NCBI GenBank assembly: GCA_034439915.1
Contig: JAWXBI010000025.1
Span: 1 to 21,942, forward strand
Direction of reading: 5' to 3'
Source of the DNA: JADJLQ01 sp034439915
Lineage (GTDB): Bacteria; Bacteroidota; Bacteroidia; Chitinophagales; Saprospiraceae
DNA length: 21,942 bases
The notes under the pieces are model-generated. The model was given only the letters and a program-made list of their open reading frames with translations. It was not told where the DNA came from and searched no databases. The position numbers were made by a program, and so were the translations under genes. This document shows positions 13,948 through 21,939 of the stretch, piece by piece; position 1 is the first letter of the stretch; each line of letters starts with the position of its first letter.

Positions 13948-15933
13948 CTTCTCTATTTATCGATTGCCTGCAACATAATCTGTGCCCAGGTAAAGCGGAA
14001 GGTTAGTCACCCCTTGTCTCCTTACCCGCTCTTATCTCAGGAATTAATCACAAAAGTGGATATACCTGCGGATAGCCTTTTAAAATTTCTGATCCATCAT
14101 TCTTCGGCCATACCCGCATCATCCCCGCTACAATTAAAAACAGAAATCAATCTGGCTATCGGGGAGCTCTATTACAGCACCGGGGTTTATGACCAGGCCT
14201 TAAAATACCTGGCCATTGCAAAAAACTTATATGATCAGCAACTGCCAGAATCGGGTTCAATCCGGCTATTGACAGCAATAGGTAAAGCCTATTTTCAACG
14301 AGGGAATTATTTACTGGCTGCTCAAAGTTTCAGGGATGCACTCAAAATGATTAAACCGGCCGATCAGGTGACTGAAGATGAAATCCGGGATTATCTCACG
14401 CAGGTCTATAACCTCAATCCCAGCATCAACCTATCCACACAGTTTTTTATTAAATCCTTTGAATTAAAAAAAAAGCTGGATGACCGGCCGGGCATGCTTC
14501 GTATTGCCCAACGATTGACCGAGACTTTCTACCTGGAAAAGCAACTGGAAAATAGTCTGAAGTATGCCCAACTGTGCGTTGACCTGGCCAAACAACTTAA
14601 CCGGCCGGAAGAAGTCATTTTTTCTTCCATCGATATAGCAAACTTATATACAAAAATGTCCAGGTTTACCGAAGCGCATGCGGTATTGGAGCAACTCAAA
14701 CACCGGACCAATACCACCAGCCTGCATATTTACAGCCGGTATGAAACCGCTCTGGGCAATTATTATTTATCTCAACACCAGGATAGTTTGGGCCTGCTCC
14801 ATTATAAAGCAGCCTTGCCAGCCAGGCCGATACCCATGTTGAATCAGTATGTTTACCGGAATCAGGCCGAAACTTTTCAACATCTGGGAAATTATAAAAT
14901 GGCTCTGGAGCTTTATCAGAAATACCTCAAAGAGTTTAGCCTGGCCAACGCATCAAATGTACAAACCGGGTTGATCAATATAGAGGAAAATGCCGCGCGG
15001 GGAAAATCAAAAGATGAAATCAGGTACCTCAATGCCGAAAACCTGTTCAAAGATTCCTTGTTAAAAAAAGAAAAACTTTTAGCGGATGCCCTTATTGCTA
15101 AAAATGAAATGCAGACTCAACAATTATTGGATCAGCAGAGGCTTAGCACGTTGATGGAAAGAGAAGTTGAATTACAGAAACAAAAAGTCAAGGATGAACA
15201 AAACAAACGGTATATGTTTATCGGTGCCAGTTGTATTTTTTTACTACTGGGTGGTTGGTTGTATTGGATGTACAGGATTCAAAAAAATAAAAACCTGATC
15301 ATTGAAAAACAATCCGGGGATATGGAGATGCTGATGAAAGAAGTACACCACCGGGTAAAAAACAATCTCCAGATCATCTCCAGTTTGTTGGATATGCAGT
15401 CTATGTCCATTCAGGATAAAACGGCTTCTTCAGCCATCAAGGAAGGGAAAAACCGGGTGCAAAGTATGGCCCTGATCCATCAAAATCTCTATCACGAAGG
15501 TAACATCCGAAGTATTAACGTCAGGGATTATATCCAGCATTTGGTAACCAGCCTGTTTGATTCTTATCAGATTGAAAACAATAAAATAAAACTCACGACG
15601 GAAATATCAGCCATGCAGCTGGATGTCGACACCGTCGTGCCTATAGGTCTGATCATCAATGAACTGATCAGTAATTCATTAAAATACGCCTTTGTCAATC
15701 AGGCTGACGGTGACCTTTCCATCACCCTCAAACCCAATGGCAACGATACACTTTATTTCAGCGTGCGGGACAATGGTAGGGGGTTTCCGCCGGGATGGAC
15801 CCCTGACTCCAAACATTCGTTTGGATATCAGTTAATTAAAGCATTTGCCAAAAAATTAAAAGCCCGGCTAGAAACATTTAATGATCAGGGTGCCGTGGTC
15901 ATCCTTCACATCGCTAAATATAAAGTCATCTGA
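13933..15933 (+). CDS. Membrane TPR sensor histidine kinase (HisKA_2 type)
   Basis: The 666-residue protein has a signal peptide (MKFIGLLYLSIACNIICAQ), a periplasmic region with TPR-like repeats (for example YSTGVYDQALKYLAIAKNLY and YFQRGNYLLAAQSFRDALKM), a coiled coil of Lys/Glu/Gln just before the membrane, one transmembrane helix (about residues 427-448), and a kinase core. The core is a HisKA_2 dimerisation domain with EVHHRVKNNLQIISSLLDMQ (His472-His473; the His before Arg is the expected phosphoacceptor) and a HATPase_c domain with INELISNSLKYAF (N box) and VRDNGRGFP (G1). Start: the TTG at 13888 would sit in a CACCTTTG promoter-like box, and ATG 13933 gives a clean signal peptide. The response regulator begins 16 nt after its stop. 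Confidence 0.9.
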   Translation: MKFIGLLYLSIACNIICAQVKRKVSHPLSPYPLLSQELITKVDIPADSLLKFLIHHSSAIPASSPLQLKTEINLAIGELYYSTGVYDQALKYLAIAKNLYDQQLPESGSIRLLTAIGKAYFQRGNYLLAAQSFRDALKMIKPADQVTEDEIRDYLTQVYNLNPSINLSTQFFIKSFELKKKLDDRPGMLRIAQRLTETFYLEKQLENSLKYAQLCVDLAKQLNRPEEVIFSSIDIANLYTKMSRFTEAHAVLEQLKHRTNTTSLHIYSRYETALGNYYLSQHQDSLGLLHYKAALPARPIPMLNQYVYRNQAETFQHLGNYKMALELYQKYLKEFSLANASNVQTGLINIEENAARGKSKDEIRYLNAENLFKDSLLKKEKLLADALIAKNEMQTQQLLDQQRLSTLMEREVELQKQKVKDEQNKRYMFIGASCIFLLLGGWLYWMYRIQKNKNLIIEKQSGDMEMLMKEVHHRVKNNLQIISSLLDMQSMSIQDKTASSAIKEGKNRVQSMALIHQNLYHEGNIRSINVRDYIQHLVTSLFDSYQIENNKIKLTTEISAMQLDVDTVVPIGLIINELISNSLKYAFVNQADGDLSITLKPNGNDTLYFSVRDNGRGFPPGWTPDSKHSFGYQLIKAFAKKLKARLETFNDQGAVVILHIAKYKVI

Positions 15934-15948
15934 AGTCAATAAAAAGAT

Positions 15949-16590
15949 ATGGTAACAGCTCCCGTAACCAGCGAATTAAAAATCCTCATCGTCGAAGATG
16001 AGCCATTGATTGCAGAACATATAGCCACTTATCTCAACAATGCTGATTTTACCGTATCCGGCATTGCCTATGATGATGAAGAAGCCCGTAACCAACTCCG
16101 AGTCACTACACCGGATGCTGTGATCCTGGATATCAATCTCGATGGAGACACGGATGGTATTCAATTGGCCGACTACATTAATAAACATTATTCCTTGCCC
16201 TTTTTGTTTCTGACTTCGTATGCCGACCGGGACACGCTGGAAAGGGCCAAAAAAGTAGAGCCCTGGGGTTATATCGTCAAACCATTTAATGAAAAGACCC
16301 TGCAGGCTTCCCTGGAAATAGCCATTTCAAACTTTGCCCACCGGGCTAATCACGCCGTACCGGAAATTCATCTGGATAAAATAAACAAATACCTATTGAC
16401 CCCGTTGACTCCCAGGGAATTTGAAGTCCTTCAGCATATTTATAGCGGTCAAACCAATCATCAGATTGCCCAGGCGCTTTTTGTGAGTACCAATACCATT
16501 AAGCGACATATCAATAATGCTTATCTCTCCCTCGGGGCCACCTCCCGCAGTACAGCGATCGCCCGGTTGAGGGAACTCATGTTAAAATAA
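15949..16590 (+). CDS. Response regulator, REC plus LuxR-type HTH
   Basis: The 213-residue protein pairs with the kinase upstream. The receiver domain (residues 10-120) shows the acid pocket E16-D17 in IVEDEP, phosphoacceptor D61 in VILDINLDG, T89 in FLFLTSYAD and K111 in IVKPF, all needed for phosphotransfer. After a linker, the C-terminal domain (about 148-213) is a GerE/LuxR HTH: LTPREFEVLQHIYSGQTNHQ, IAQALFVSTNTIKRHINNAY and LGATSRSTAIARL. It is a DNA-binding transcription factor. Its targets are not visible, and no obvious sensed signal is known; the kinase-regulator gap of 15 nt indicates cotranscription. Confidence 0.93.
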   Translation: MVTAPVTSELKILIVEDEPLIAEHIATYLNNADFTVSGIAYDDEEARNQLRVTTPDAVILDINLDGDTDGIQLADYINKHYSLPFLFLTSYADRDTLERAKKVEPWGYIVKPFNEKTLQASLEIAISNFAHRANHAVPEIHLDKINKYLLTPLTPREFEVLQHIYSGQTNHQIAQALFVSTNTIKRHINNAYLSLGATSRSTAIARLRELMLK

Positions 16591-16607
16591 TAACCTAAGG
16601 AATAAAT

Positions 16608-16625
16608 AGTTGACTTAGTTGACTT
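16608..16625. repeat. 9-bp tandem repeat AGTTGACTT
   Basis: Two adjacent perfect copies of AGTTGACTT directly after the response regulator, at the edge of the accessory region. Function unknown. Confidence 0.5.
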
Positions 16626-16683
16626 AATGATTCTTTCTCTGAAATTTAAATGAATTACTAAACCAGTACCGCTCTCAATATTC

Positions 16684-16843
16684 TTGCTCGCAGCAGGCAT
16701 AGATCTTAGGACTATTCAATTTATTTTGGGACATAATTCATTAAAAACCACAGAAATATTTACCCATCTTACAGACGCCAAAGGCTGTAAATAAATTCAG
16801 ATTCATGAACCCCATTGATAATATGGAGATAAAATTGGACTAA
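16684..16843 (+). pseudogene. Tyrosine recombinase (integrase) C-terminal fragment
   Basis: The frame from 16684 reads LLAAGIDLRTIQFILGHNSL followed by KTTEIFTHLTD, the box-II region of phage-type/XerCD integrases: L-G-H-.-S-.-.-T-T-.-.-.-T-H. The catalytic His of L-G-H is present; the Tyr nucleophile position (normally Y-T-H) is Phe here. The frame stops at 16792-16794, but the next frame continues with KAVNKFRFMNPIDNMEIKLD and ends with TAA at 16841-16843, as in Bacteroidota integrases that close with ..PLDNL. Only this C-terminal part survives, with a frameshift and no upstream Arg motif. It is a relic of a mobile element. Confidence 0.75.
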
Positions 16844-16922
16844 AGGATATAAGAATATATAATCTATTCTTGAGTATATTTCGATGTTGGGCGCTAGCTA
16901 AGGGCGATTCTTAACGCAAAAA

Positions 16923-17125
16923 TCTTTTTATGAACACAACCTGGCATTTTCCAAAAAAGATTTCTTGAGTAGGATAAAATTAATTTCCCTTTTATCCTTT
17001 GTGGTGGTGGTCTTAGGTATGACATTTGGAAAATATGGCGCAACTTATGGATTGCCATGATGGATTTATTATCCTATTCCAATGTTGCTGACAATAATAC
17101 TTCCACCCACTTTTCTGAAATAGAA
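16923..17125 (+). pseudogene. Membrane protein fragment with two stops, unidentified
   Basis: One frame near 16923 reads HNLAFSKKDFLSRIKLISLL, continues through SFVVVVLGMTFGKYGATYGL and P, meets TGA at about 17058 where Trp would fit, then continues WIYYPIPMLLTIILPPTFLK to a TAG. The first and last parts form two hydrophobic membrane spans. I do not recognise the family. It is a broken gene between the integrase relic and the IS3 remnant. Confidence 0.4.
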
Positions 17126-17193
17126 TACTAAGATGACAATTGGTTTGAGCTGGCATGAAAAATCCGGATACGAGTTTACCTTAAATTCGTATC

Positions 17194-17504
17194 ATGAAAC
17201 AGAAAAATTTAACACAGATTAACGAAAAAAATCGTCGTCGATATGACGAGGCTTTTAAAAAAGATACTCTCCGCTTAGTCCAGAATGGACGGAGTGTAAA
17301 TGAAGTGGCCAAGAGCCTGGGAATCAGTGATCAGTTGCTTTATAACTGGAAGAGCAAAATCAGGAACAAGGTTCTGAAGAAAGGTACATCCGAGGAACAG
17401 GGTGTGTATGCTGAAAAGGAGGCATTGTGTAAGCAATTACGGCAAGCAGAAATGAAGCGGGATATTTTAAAAAAGCTTTGGCCGTATTCAGTCAATCCAA
17501 ATAG
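17194..17504 (+). pseudogene. IS3-family transposase OrfA, one-base deletion in an A run
   Basis: The start MKQKNLTQINEKNRRRYDEA leads to a helix-turn-helix (VNEVAKSLGISDQLLYNWKS) and a leucine-zipper-like coil ending EMKRDILKK, standard for IS3 OrfA (HTH_Tnp_1). At 17469-17475 the sequence is A6G. The frame seen continues with an abnormal tail to 17598. In the next frame the expected ending ALAVFSQSK appears and stops with TAG at 17502-17504. The simplest reading is loss of one A from the run, although A-AAA-AAG is also the classical IS3 slippage site. Confidence 0.75.
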
Positions 17505-17518
17505 GGGAGAAATTCGAT

Positions 17519-17760
17519 ATGGTAACGAAATTGGAAAAAGAGTATCCCGTGAAAAAAGTCTGCCGGGTCCTGGAAGTAAGTATGAGTGGTTATTATGAAT
17601 CCCTCGATTAAAATGCGAATTGATTGGAAAAAAGGTATACGAATCATTGGAAGAACTACACCATGAACTATTCGAATACATTGAAAACTATTACAACTCA
17701 AAACGACGACATTCTTCCATAAATTACCAGACACCCAACGAAATGCAAAAACATGCTTAA
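17519..17760 (+). pseudogene. IS3-family transposase OrfB with the catalytic core deleted
   Basis: The N-terminal piece (17519-17611) reads MVTKLEKEYPVKKVCRVLEV then SMSGYYESLD and a stop, matching the IS3 OrfB start (..P.-.-.-.-C-.-.-L-.-V-S-.-S-G-Y-Y). Directly overlapping its end, 17608-17760 reads LKCELIGKKVYESLEELHHE then LFEYIENYYNSKRRHSSINY and ..TPNEMQKHA, the C-terminal end of OrfB. Roughly 200 residues with the D and D of the DDE triad are missing; the frames also differ at the junction, so no OrfB can be made. Confidence 0.8.
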
Positions 17761-18054
17761 AATCAAAAATATGCCATCGGGTAATGAATGCAGGAGGCCT
17801 TTTTGCGTGGGGCCCGAAGGGCTCCTGTTAAATAAAACTGGGGCACCAGTTGCCTATTGCCAATGTTTGCCGGTGTTAAGATTGTTGCGTCATAGCACGA
17901 GTGCAATCCTGGTTAAAATGTAAAAGGACTTTCTGGGTCAACAGAAAGTCCTTGAGACGCAAAGCCAACCTTGCAAAAGAGCTACAATTGCCACCACACC
18001 GCAACCATTCCGCTGTTCAACCTATCAACTAATCATTACCTCTTTCCCAAACAG
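17761..18054. other. Intergenic region between IS3 remnant and tetR
   Basis: No gene found. It contains small hairpins: GGCCCgaaGGGC near 17810-17822, AACTGG-GGCA-CCAGTT at 17836-17851, and the perfect terminator hairpin at 17924-17953. One border of the IS3 element should lie here, but I cannot place it. Confidence 0.4.
17920..17953 (-). terminator. tetR terminator
   Basis: A perfect 12-bp stem AAGGACTTTCTG (17924-17935) / CAGAAAGTCCTT (17942-17953) with loop GGTCAA. On the minus strand it is followed by TTTTA, so it acts on transcripts coming from the tetR gene 100 nt upstream. Confidence 0.7.
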
Positions 18055-18732
18055 CTATGTTTTCCTTATGCTGCTAAACACCAAATCTTCCAGAAATGAA
18101 ACCACTTTCAATTCATCTTTGGTTTTACCAAAATCGGTCAGTGACGGAAGATTGTTCATGAAAAAATTTTGAAAATGTGCCATTTCAATAATAGTGCTTG
18201 CCAGAGACCTTGGATATTTATATTTAGGATTACATTCTAACATAATATTGGCAATGACAGCGCAAAGGTCTTTGTAGGGTTTAAAAAACTGCTCCTTATT
18301 ATCTTCGGAAACATGTCTGGTTAAATAGGTCTTTGAGCCTTCTGTTATTATTATCTGATGTAGCAGGTCTTCGTTAATATGTATTGTATTATCATCGTCC
18401 ACAACTGTAGTAGCTAACAGTTGAATTACTTTTTTAAGTTTAATCACAGGGTCTTTTATATTATTTGTGTTAAAGACTACCTGGTATTGGAGCCAGCCCC
18501 AATACCAGGCGGTAATATAAATCAGCAACCGGTGTTTGTTTTCAAAATATCTGTAAATACCCGCTTCTGTTGTACCTATATCCTCTGCTAGTTTTTTAAA
18601 GGTGAATAATTCAAACCCGTTTTTATAAACCAATTGAATACCGTGTTGAATGATTTTTTTGCCCAGTTCTGTGGACTCCGGGTTGCGGAGAAACAACTTT
18701 TCGTTCATTTTTATTTGTAACTGTACTTCCAT
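18055..18732 (-). CDS. TetR-family transcriptional regulator
   Basis: The 225-residue protein has the TetR N-terminal helix-turn-helix at about residues 23-70: GKKIIQHGIQLVYKNGFELF, TFKKLAEDIGTTEAGIYRYF, ENKHRLLIYI. The rest is an all-helical ligand and dimerisation domain without diagnostic motifs; residues 72-79 (TAWYWGWL) are strongly aromatic. It is probably a repressor. It is divergent from sulP and the carbonic anhydrase gene, the usual arrangement for a local regulator, and a palindrome 55 nt upstream of its start (18787-18805) is the candidate operator. The stop is TAG and the gene is A/T-rich compared with the core genes. The ATG at 18732 is used; M9 is an alternative that leaves the HTH unchanged. 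Confidence 0.9.
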   Translation of the reverse strand: MEVQLQIKMNEKLFLRNPESTELGKKIIQHGIQLVYKNGFELFTFKKLAEDIGTTEAGIYRYFENKHRLLIYITAWYWGWLQYQVVFNTNNIKDPVIKLKKVIQLLATTVVDDDNTIHINEDLLHQIIITEGSKTYLTRHVSEDNKEQFFKPYKDLCAVIANIMLECNPKYKYPRSLASTIIEMAHFQNFFMNNLPSLTDFGKTKDELKVVSFLEDLVFSSIRKT

Positions 18733-18777
18733 TTTAGCTAGGGTTTTAGGGTGGCATCTGTCATTTTAAACACATAT

Positions 18778-18785
18778 AAATATAG
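18778..18785 (-). promoter_or_regulatory. Candidate tetR -7 box (TATATTTA)
   Basis: The minus strand reads TATATTTA, seven of eight bases of TAnnTTTG, 46 nt before the tetR start and one base away from the candidate operator, which would let bound TetR block it. Confidence 0.35.
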
Positions 18786-18786
18786 T

Positions 18787-18805
18787 GTACCACGTTCCGT
18801 CATAC
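18787..18805. promoter_or_regulatory. Candidate TetR operator, 19-bp palindrome
   Basis: The sequence fits GTAnnACGnnnCGTnnTAC, so all twelve fixed bases are symmetric. It lies in the tetR/sulP divergent region, next to the tetR -7 candidate and about 64 nt upstream of the sulP -7 box. Size and symmetry suit a TetR dimer, and autoregulation is the likely function. No binding data are available. Confidence 0.45.
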
Positions 18806-18868
18806 GAAAATAATTAAAAGTTTAACAATTTAACAAGAAAGTAATACTATCATTTAAAATAATAAACC

Positions 18869-18876
18869 TATCTTTG
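18869..18876 (+). promoter_or_regulatory. sulP -7 promoter box TATCTTTG
   Basis: An exact TAnnTTTG match 28 nt before the sulP ATG at 18905. Confidence 0.6.
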
Positions 18877-18904
18877 TTTTGTTAAAATCAAGAATCAACA
18901 GATT

Positions 18905-20458
18905 ATGGAAATCCAAAAAAAGACGTTTCAAGAACTAAAAAGCGATCTGCCTGCTAGTATTGTTGTATTTTTTGTCGCCGTTCCCCTTTGCCTTGGTATT
19001 GCTTTGGCTTCGGGTGCGCCTTTATTTGCAGGCATAATAGCAGGCATTGTTGGTGGCATTGTAGTAGGTATTGCAAGTGGTTCGCCACTTGGGGTTAGCG
19101 GACCCGCCGCTGGACTAGCAGTAATTGTTTTAACCTCTATTGCTACACTTGGCTCATGGCCGGCTTTTTTATTAGCGGTTGTTATTGCCGGAATTCTCCA
19201 ACTTATTATGGGTTTTGCCAAAGTAGGTTTTATTGCTTACTTCTTTCCTTCATCCGTAATTAAAGGTATGCTTACAGGTATTGGGCTATTGATTATTTTA
19301 AAACAAATACCTCATGCCATGGGCTATGATAAAGATGCCGAAGGCGATGTCGCATTCTTTCAAGTAGGTGGTGAAAATACTTTTTCTGCTATTATAAGTG
19401 CATTCAATTCGATTACGCCAGGTGCGGTACTTATTGCTGCCCTATCATTGGCCATATTAATTTTTTGGGATAAAGTATTGACGAAGAAGCACAAAATATT
19501 TCAATTGATACAAGGCCCGATTGTGGTTGTTATTTTAGGCATTGCCATGAATTATATGTACCAGAACGGGATATTAAATTTTAGTTTGGCGGCTGACCAG
19601 GTAGTAAGGCTTCCGGTAGCACACAGTTTATCCGAGTTTTTTACACAATTTACTTTCCCCGATTTTTCGCAGATAACAAATTTTGAAGTTTGGAAAATCG
19701 CTATTGTATTAGCCATTGTTGCCAGTCTTGAAACTTTGTTATGTGTAGAGGCGACAGATAAAATGGACCCTTACAAAAGAATTACTCCCACCAACAGGGA
19801 ATTAAAAGCGCAAGGCTTAGGTAATGTTATGTCAGGTTTAATTGGCGGTCTGCCCATTACACAGGTTATTGTTCGTAGTACTGCTAATATAACCTTTGGC
19901 GGCAAAACAAAAATGAGTGCCATACTGCATGGTGTGTTTTTATTAATCAGTGCTATTACCATTGCAGGCTTAATGAATATGATTCCGTTGGCAAGTTTAG
20001 CCGCTATCTTATTGATGGTAGGTTACAAATTAGCCAAACCTGAACTCTTTAAGCAAATGTATAAGCAGGGATGGGAACAGTTTATCCCATTTGTTGCTAC
20101 TGTTGTGGCTATCCTTCTTACAGACTTATTGAAAGGCATTACGATAGGCATATTGTTTGGTATCTTTTACACCCTGCGCCATAGTTATAGAAACTCACAC
20201 CATTTGAAGGAAGTAATAACCGGAGAAGAAGGAACCCAGGTGCATCATCTTGTATTGGCGGAAGAAGTTTCATTTTTCAATAAAGCAAGTGTCCTGAAAG
20301 CACTGGATGTAATTCCGGAAAATTCAAAAGTGATTATTGATTGCACCCACTCAAAATCTATTGCATACGATGTGATAGAAATAATACAGAACTATAAAAT
20401 AAATGCAAAAACAAAAAACATTACAGTTAAAACTATCAATTTTATCGATCCTAAATAG
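18905..20458 (+). CDS. SulP-family inorganic anion (likely bicarbonate) transporter
   Basis: The 517-residue protein is an inner-membrane SulP/SLC26 transporter. It has about 12-14 hydrophobic segments between residues 15 and 425, including FQELKSDLPASIVVFFVAVP LCLGIALASG at the start, the glycine-rich GIVGGIVVGIASGSPLGVSG with PAAGLAVIV, and ASLETLLCVEATDKMDP before a cytosolic loop. Residues about 440-517 form a short STAS-like domain (LVLAEEVSFFNKASVLKALD, VIIDCTHSKSIAYDVIEI). SulP proteins carry sulphate, bicarbonate or other anions. A beta-carbonic anhydrase gene starts 32 nt after its stop on the same strand, which strongly suggests bicarbonate as the substrate. The stop is TAG. Confidence 0.92.
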   Translation: MEIQKKTFQELKSDLPASIVVFFVAVPLCLGIALASGAPLFAGIIAGIVGGIVVGIASGSPLGVSGPAAGLAVIVLTSIATLGSWPAFLLAVVIAGILQLIMGFAKVGFIAYFFPSSVIKGMLTGIGLLIILKQIPHAMGYDKDAEGDVAFFQVGGENTFSAIISAFNSITPGAVLIAALSLAILIFWDKVLTKKHKIFQLIQGPIVVVILGIAMNYMYQNGILNFSLAADQVVRLPVAHSLSEFFTQFTFPDFSQITNFEVWKIAIVLAIVASLETLLCVEATDKMDPYKRITPTNRELKAQGLGNVMSGLIGGLPITQVIVRSTANITFGGKTKMSAILHGVFLLISAITIAGLMNMIPLASLAAILLMVGYKLAKPELFKQMYKQGWEQFIPFVATVVAILLTDLLKGITIGILFGIFYTLRHSYRNSHHLKEVITGEEGTQVHHLVLAEEVSFFNKASVLKALDVIPENSKVIIDCTHSKSIAYDVIEIIQNYKINAKTKNITVKTINFIDPK

Positions 20459-20490
20459 CATCATCATTAATTTTTAAATAAAATAAAACC

Positions 20491-21141
20491 ATGAAAACAT
20501 TAACTAAAGAAATGCAGGCAGCTATTTCGCCAGGACTGGCATTAGAACTTTTAAAAGAGGGCAACAAAAGATTTGTAAATAATCTTAAAGTAAACCGCAA
20601 CCTGTTGCAACAGGCAAATGAAACATCTGATGGGCAACATCCATTTGCCGTAATCCTGAGTTGTATTGATTCCAGAACATCTGCCGAACTGATATTTGAC
20701 CAAGGGTTGGGTGATGTATTCAGTGTTCGTATTGCCGGCAATATTATTAACGAAGATATTTTGGGCAGTATGGAATTTGGTTGTAAAGTGGCAGGTGCGA
20801 AAATAATAGTTGTACTTGGCCATACCAAGTGCGGGGCAGTAAAGGGAGCCTGCGACCATGTGGAAATGGGCAACCTCACCGCTTTGCTTACCAAAATAAG
20901 GCCTGCTGTGGATGATGAACTTACGATAAAAGACAACCGGAATTCCGGAAACGATGAATTTGTTGAAAAAGTTTCCACCATTAATGTAAAACGAACGGTA
21001 ACAGCCATTCTGGAACGCAGCACGATCCTAAAAGAAATGATTGAAGGCGGAAAAATTGGAATAGTTGGAGGTACACATGATATTACAACCGGTGAAGTAA
21101 CTTTTTATCAGAATACTTTAACAATTAATAATCTTAGGTAG
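20491..21141 (+). CDS. Beta-class carbonic anhydrase
   Basis: This 216-residue enzyme interconverts CO2 and bicarbonate. The zinc ligands are clear: C58 in VILSCIDSRTSAELIF, H111 and C114 in VVLGHTKCGAVKGA, with the catalytic dyad D60 and R62. The segment GLGDVFSVRIAGNIINEDIL and the C-terminal GIVGGTHDITTGEVTFYQNT are typical of the clade. No signal peptide was found, so it acts in the cytosol. With the upstream SulP transporter it makes a bicarbonate supply unit of the kind used where anaplerotic carboxylation demands inorganic carbon. The pair very probably shares one transcript, as only 32 nt separate them. The stop is TAG. Downstream, AAACCA and TGGTTT (21147-21152, 21172-21177) may form a weak terminator followed by TTT. 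Confidence 0.95.
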   Translation: MKTLTKEMQAAISPGLALELLKEGNKRFVNNLKVNRNLLQQANETSDGQHPFAVILSCIDSRTSAELIFDQGLGDVFSVRIAGNIINEDILGSMEFGCKVAGAKIIVVLGHTKCGAVKGACDHVEMGNLTALLTKIRPAVDDELTIKDNRNSGNDEFVEKVSTINVKRTVTAILERSTILKEMIEGGKIGIVGGTHDITTGEVTFYQNTLTINNLR

Positions 21142-21146
21142 CACAC

Positions 21147-21180
21147 AAACCAGACCGTACTAAAAGCTGCGTGGTTTTTT
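21147..21180 (+). terminator. Weak terminator after the carbonic anhydrase gene
   Basis: AAACCA (21147-21152) can pair with TGGTTT (21172-21177), followed by TTT. The 6-bp stem with a 19-nt loop is weak. Confidence 0.3.
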
Positions 21181-21213
21181 GGGCTAGCTATTGCATGATA
21201 ATCTGCTTTATAA

Positions 21214-21939
21214 GTAAAGGTTCAAGAAATAATTATTCCATTAATATCTTTAATTGCATTAGAGATTATTTTGGGTGTGGATTACCTGATTTTTATCTCC
21301 ATTTTAGCTGACAAACTCCCACCTGACAAACGAAGCCGGTTGAGATTTATAGGTATTGGCCTTGCTTTGATTATCAGATTAATACTTTTAACAGCAATAG
21401 CATGTATACTGAAATTAGATAATACTTTATTTACTGTTTTTGAAACAATCATAAGTGGCAAAGGTTTATTTTTAATTATAGGCGGACTTTTTCTTATTTA
21501 CAAAAGCACAAAGGAAATTCGCTATAAGACTCAATCAACAAAAATTGACTGGTTAAATAGTAGTACCCAAACGCATTCATTTAAGAACCTGTTAGGAGAA
21601 ATAGTATTATTAGATATCGTATTTTCTATAGATTCCATCATTGCCGCTGTAGGAATGGTTAAAGAACTTTGGATGATGTACACTGCAGTTATCATAAGCC
21701 TGATAGTCATGCTTTTTGCTGCCAAGCCATTAAACTCGTTTATCAGTAAAAACCCATCTTTTCAAATATTAGCGTAATGTTTTTTAATGATGATTGGCGT
21801 GTCACTTTTAGGCGAAGGCCTGCACTTTGAAATCCCCAAAGGATATATATATTTTTCGATGGCGTTTGCATTTTTAGTAGATATCATTCAAATGAAAACA
21901 GAAAAAAAAAGAATGTTAAATAAAATAATTAAACGTTGA
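21214..21939 (+). pseudogene. TerC-family membrane protein, in-frame stop near the C-terminus
   Basis: The reading frame covers the TerC family from SLIALEIILGVDYLIFISIL through ADKLPPDKRSRLR, further membrane segments, EIVLLDIVFSIDSIIAAVGM and SKNPSFQILA, where TAA (21775-21777) replaces a Leu codon. The frame then continues unshifted with CFLMMIGVSLLGEGLHFEIP, KGYIYFSMAFAFLVDIIQ and a basic tail to TGA (21937-21939). No ATG precedes the first conserved segment: the open frame begins after TAA at 21211-21213 and offers only TTG at 21271, inside the first membrane helix. The usual G-V/I-D-N is G-V-D-Y, while the second acidic motif is intact. The family is linked to metal-ion (manganese, tellurite) handling. 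It is a recent pseudogene unless the stop is read through. Confidence 0.8.

Larger units (their letters stand above)
17194..17760 (+). mobile_element. IS3-family remnant, frameshifted orfA and internally deleted orfB
   Basis: Contains an OrfA-like reading frame, the OrfB N-terminus and the OrfB C-terminus in the usual order, but most of the DDE catalytic core is missing. The short length (about 570 nt for the coding part versus about 1.2 kb) shows an internal deletion. I could not identify convincing terminal inverted repeats or a target-site duplication, so the element borders are unknown. Confidence 0.8.

Noticed and set aside
16880..16920. Integron attC-like site (GTTGGGC followed by TCTTAAC)
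   Set aside because: The two cores are in the wrong order and only about 20 nt apart, one core has a mismatch, and there are no cassette-like neighbours.
17505..17598. C-terminal tail of the OrfA frame as genuine protein
   Set aside because: It is read in the wrong frame beyond the A run; the expected OrfA end lies in the neighbouring frame and OrfB begins inside it.
16900..17850. Terminal inverted repeats of the IS3 element
   Set aside because: No convincing matching pair was found by eye; AACTGG-GGCA-CCAGTT at 17836-17851 is a local hairpin without a partner on the left.
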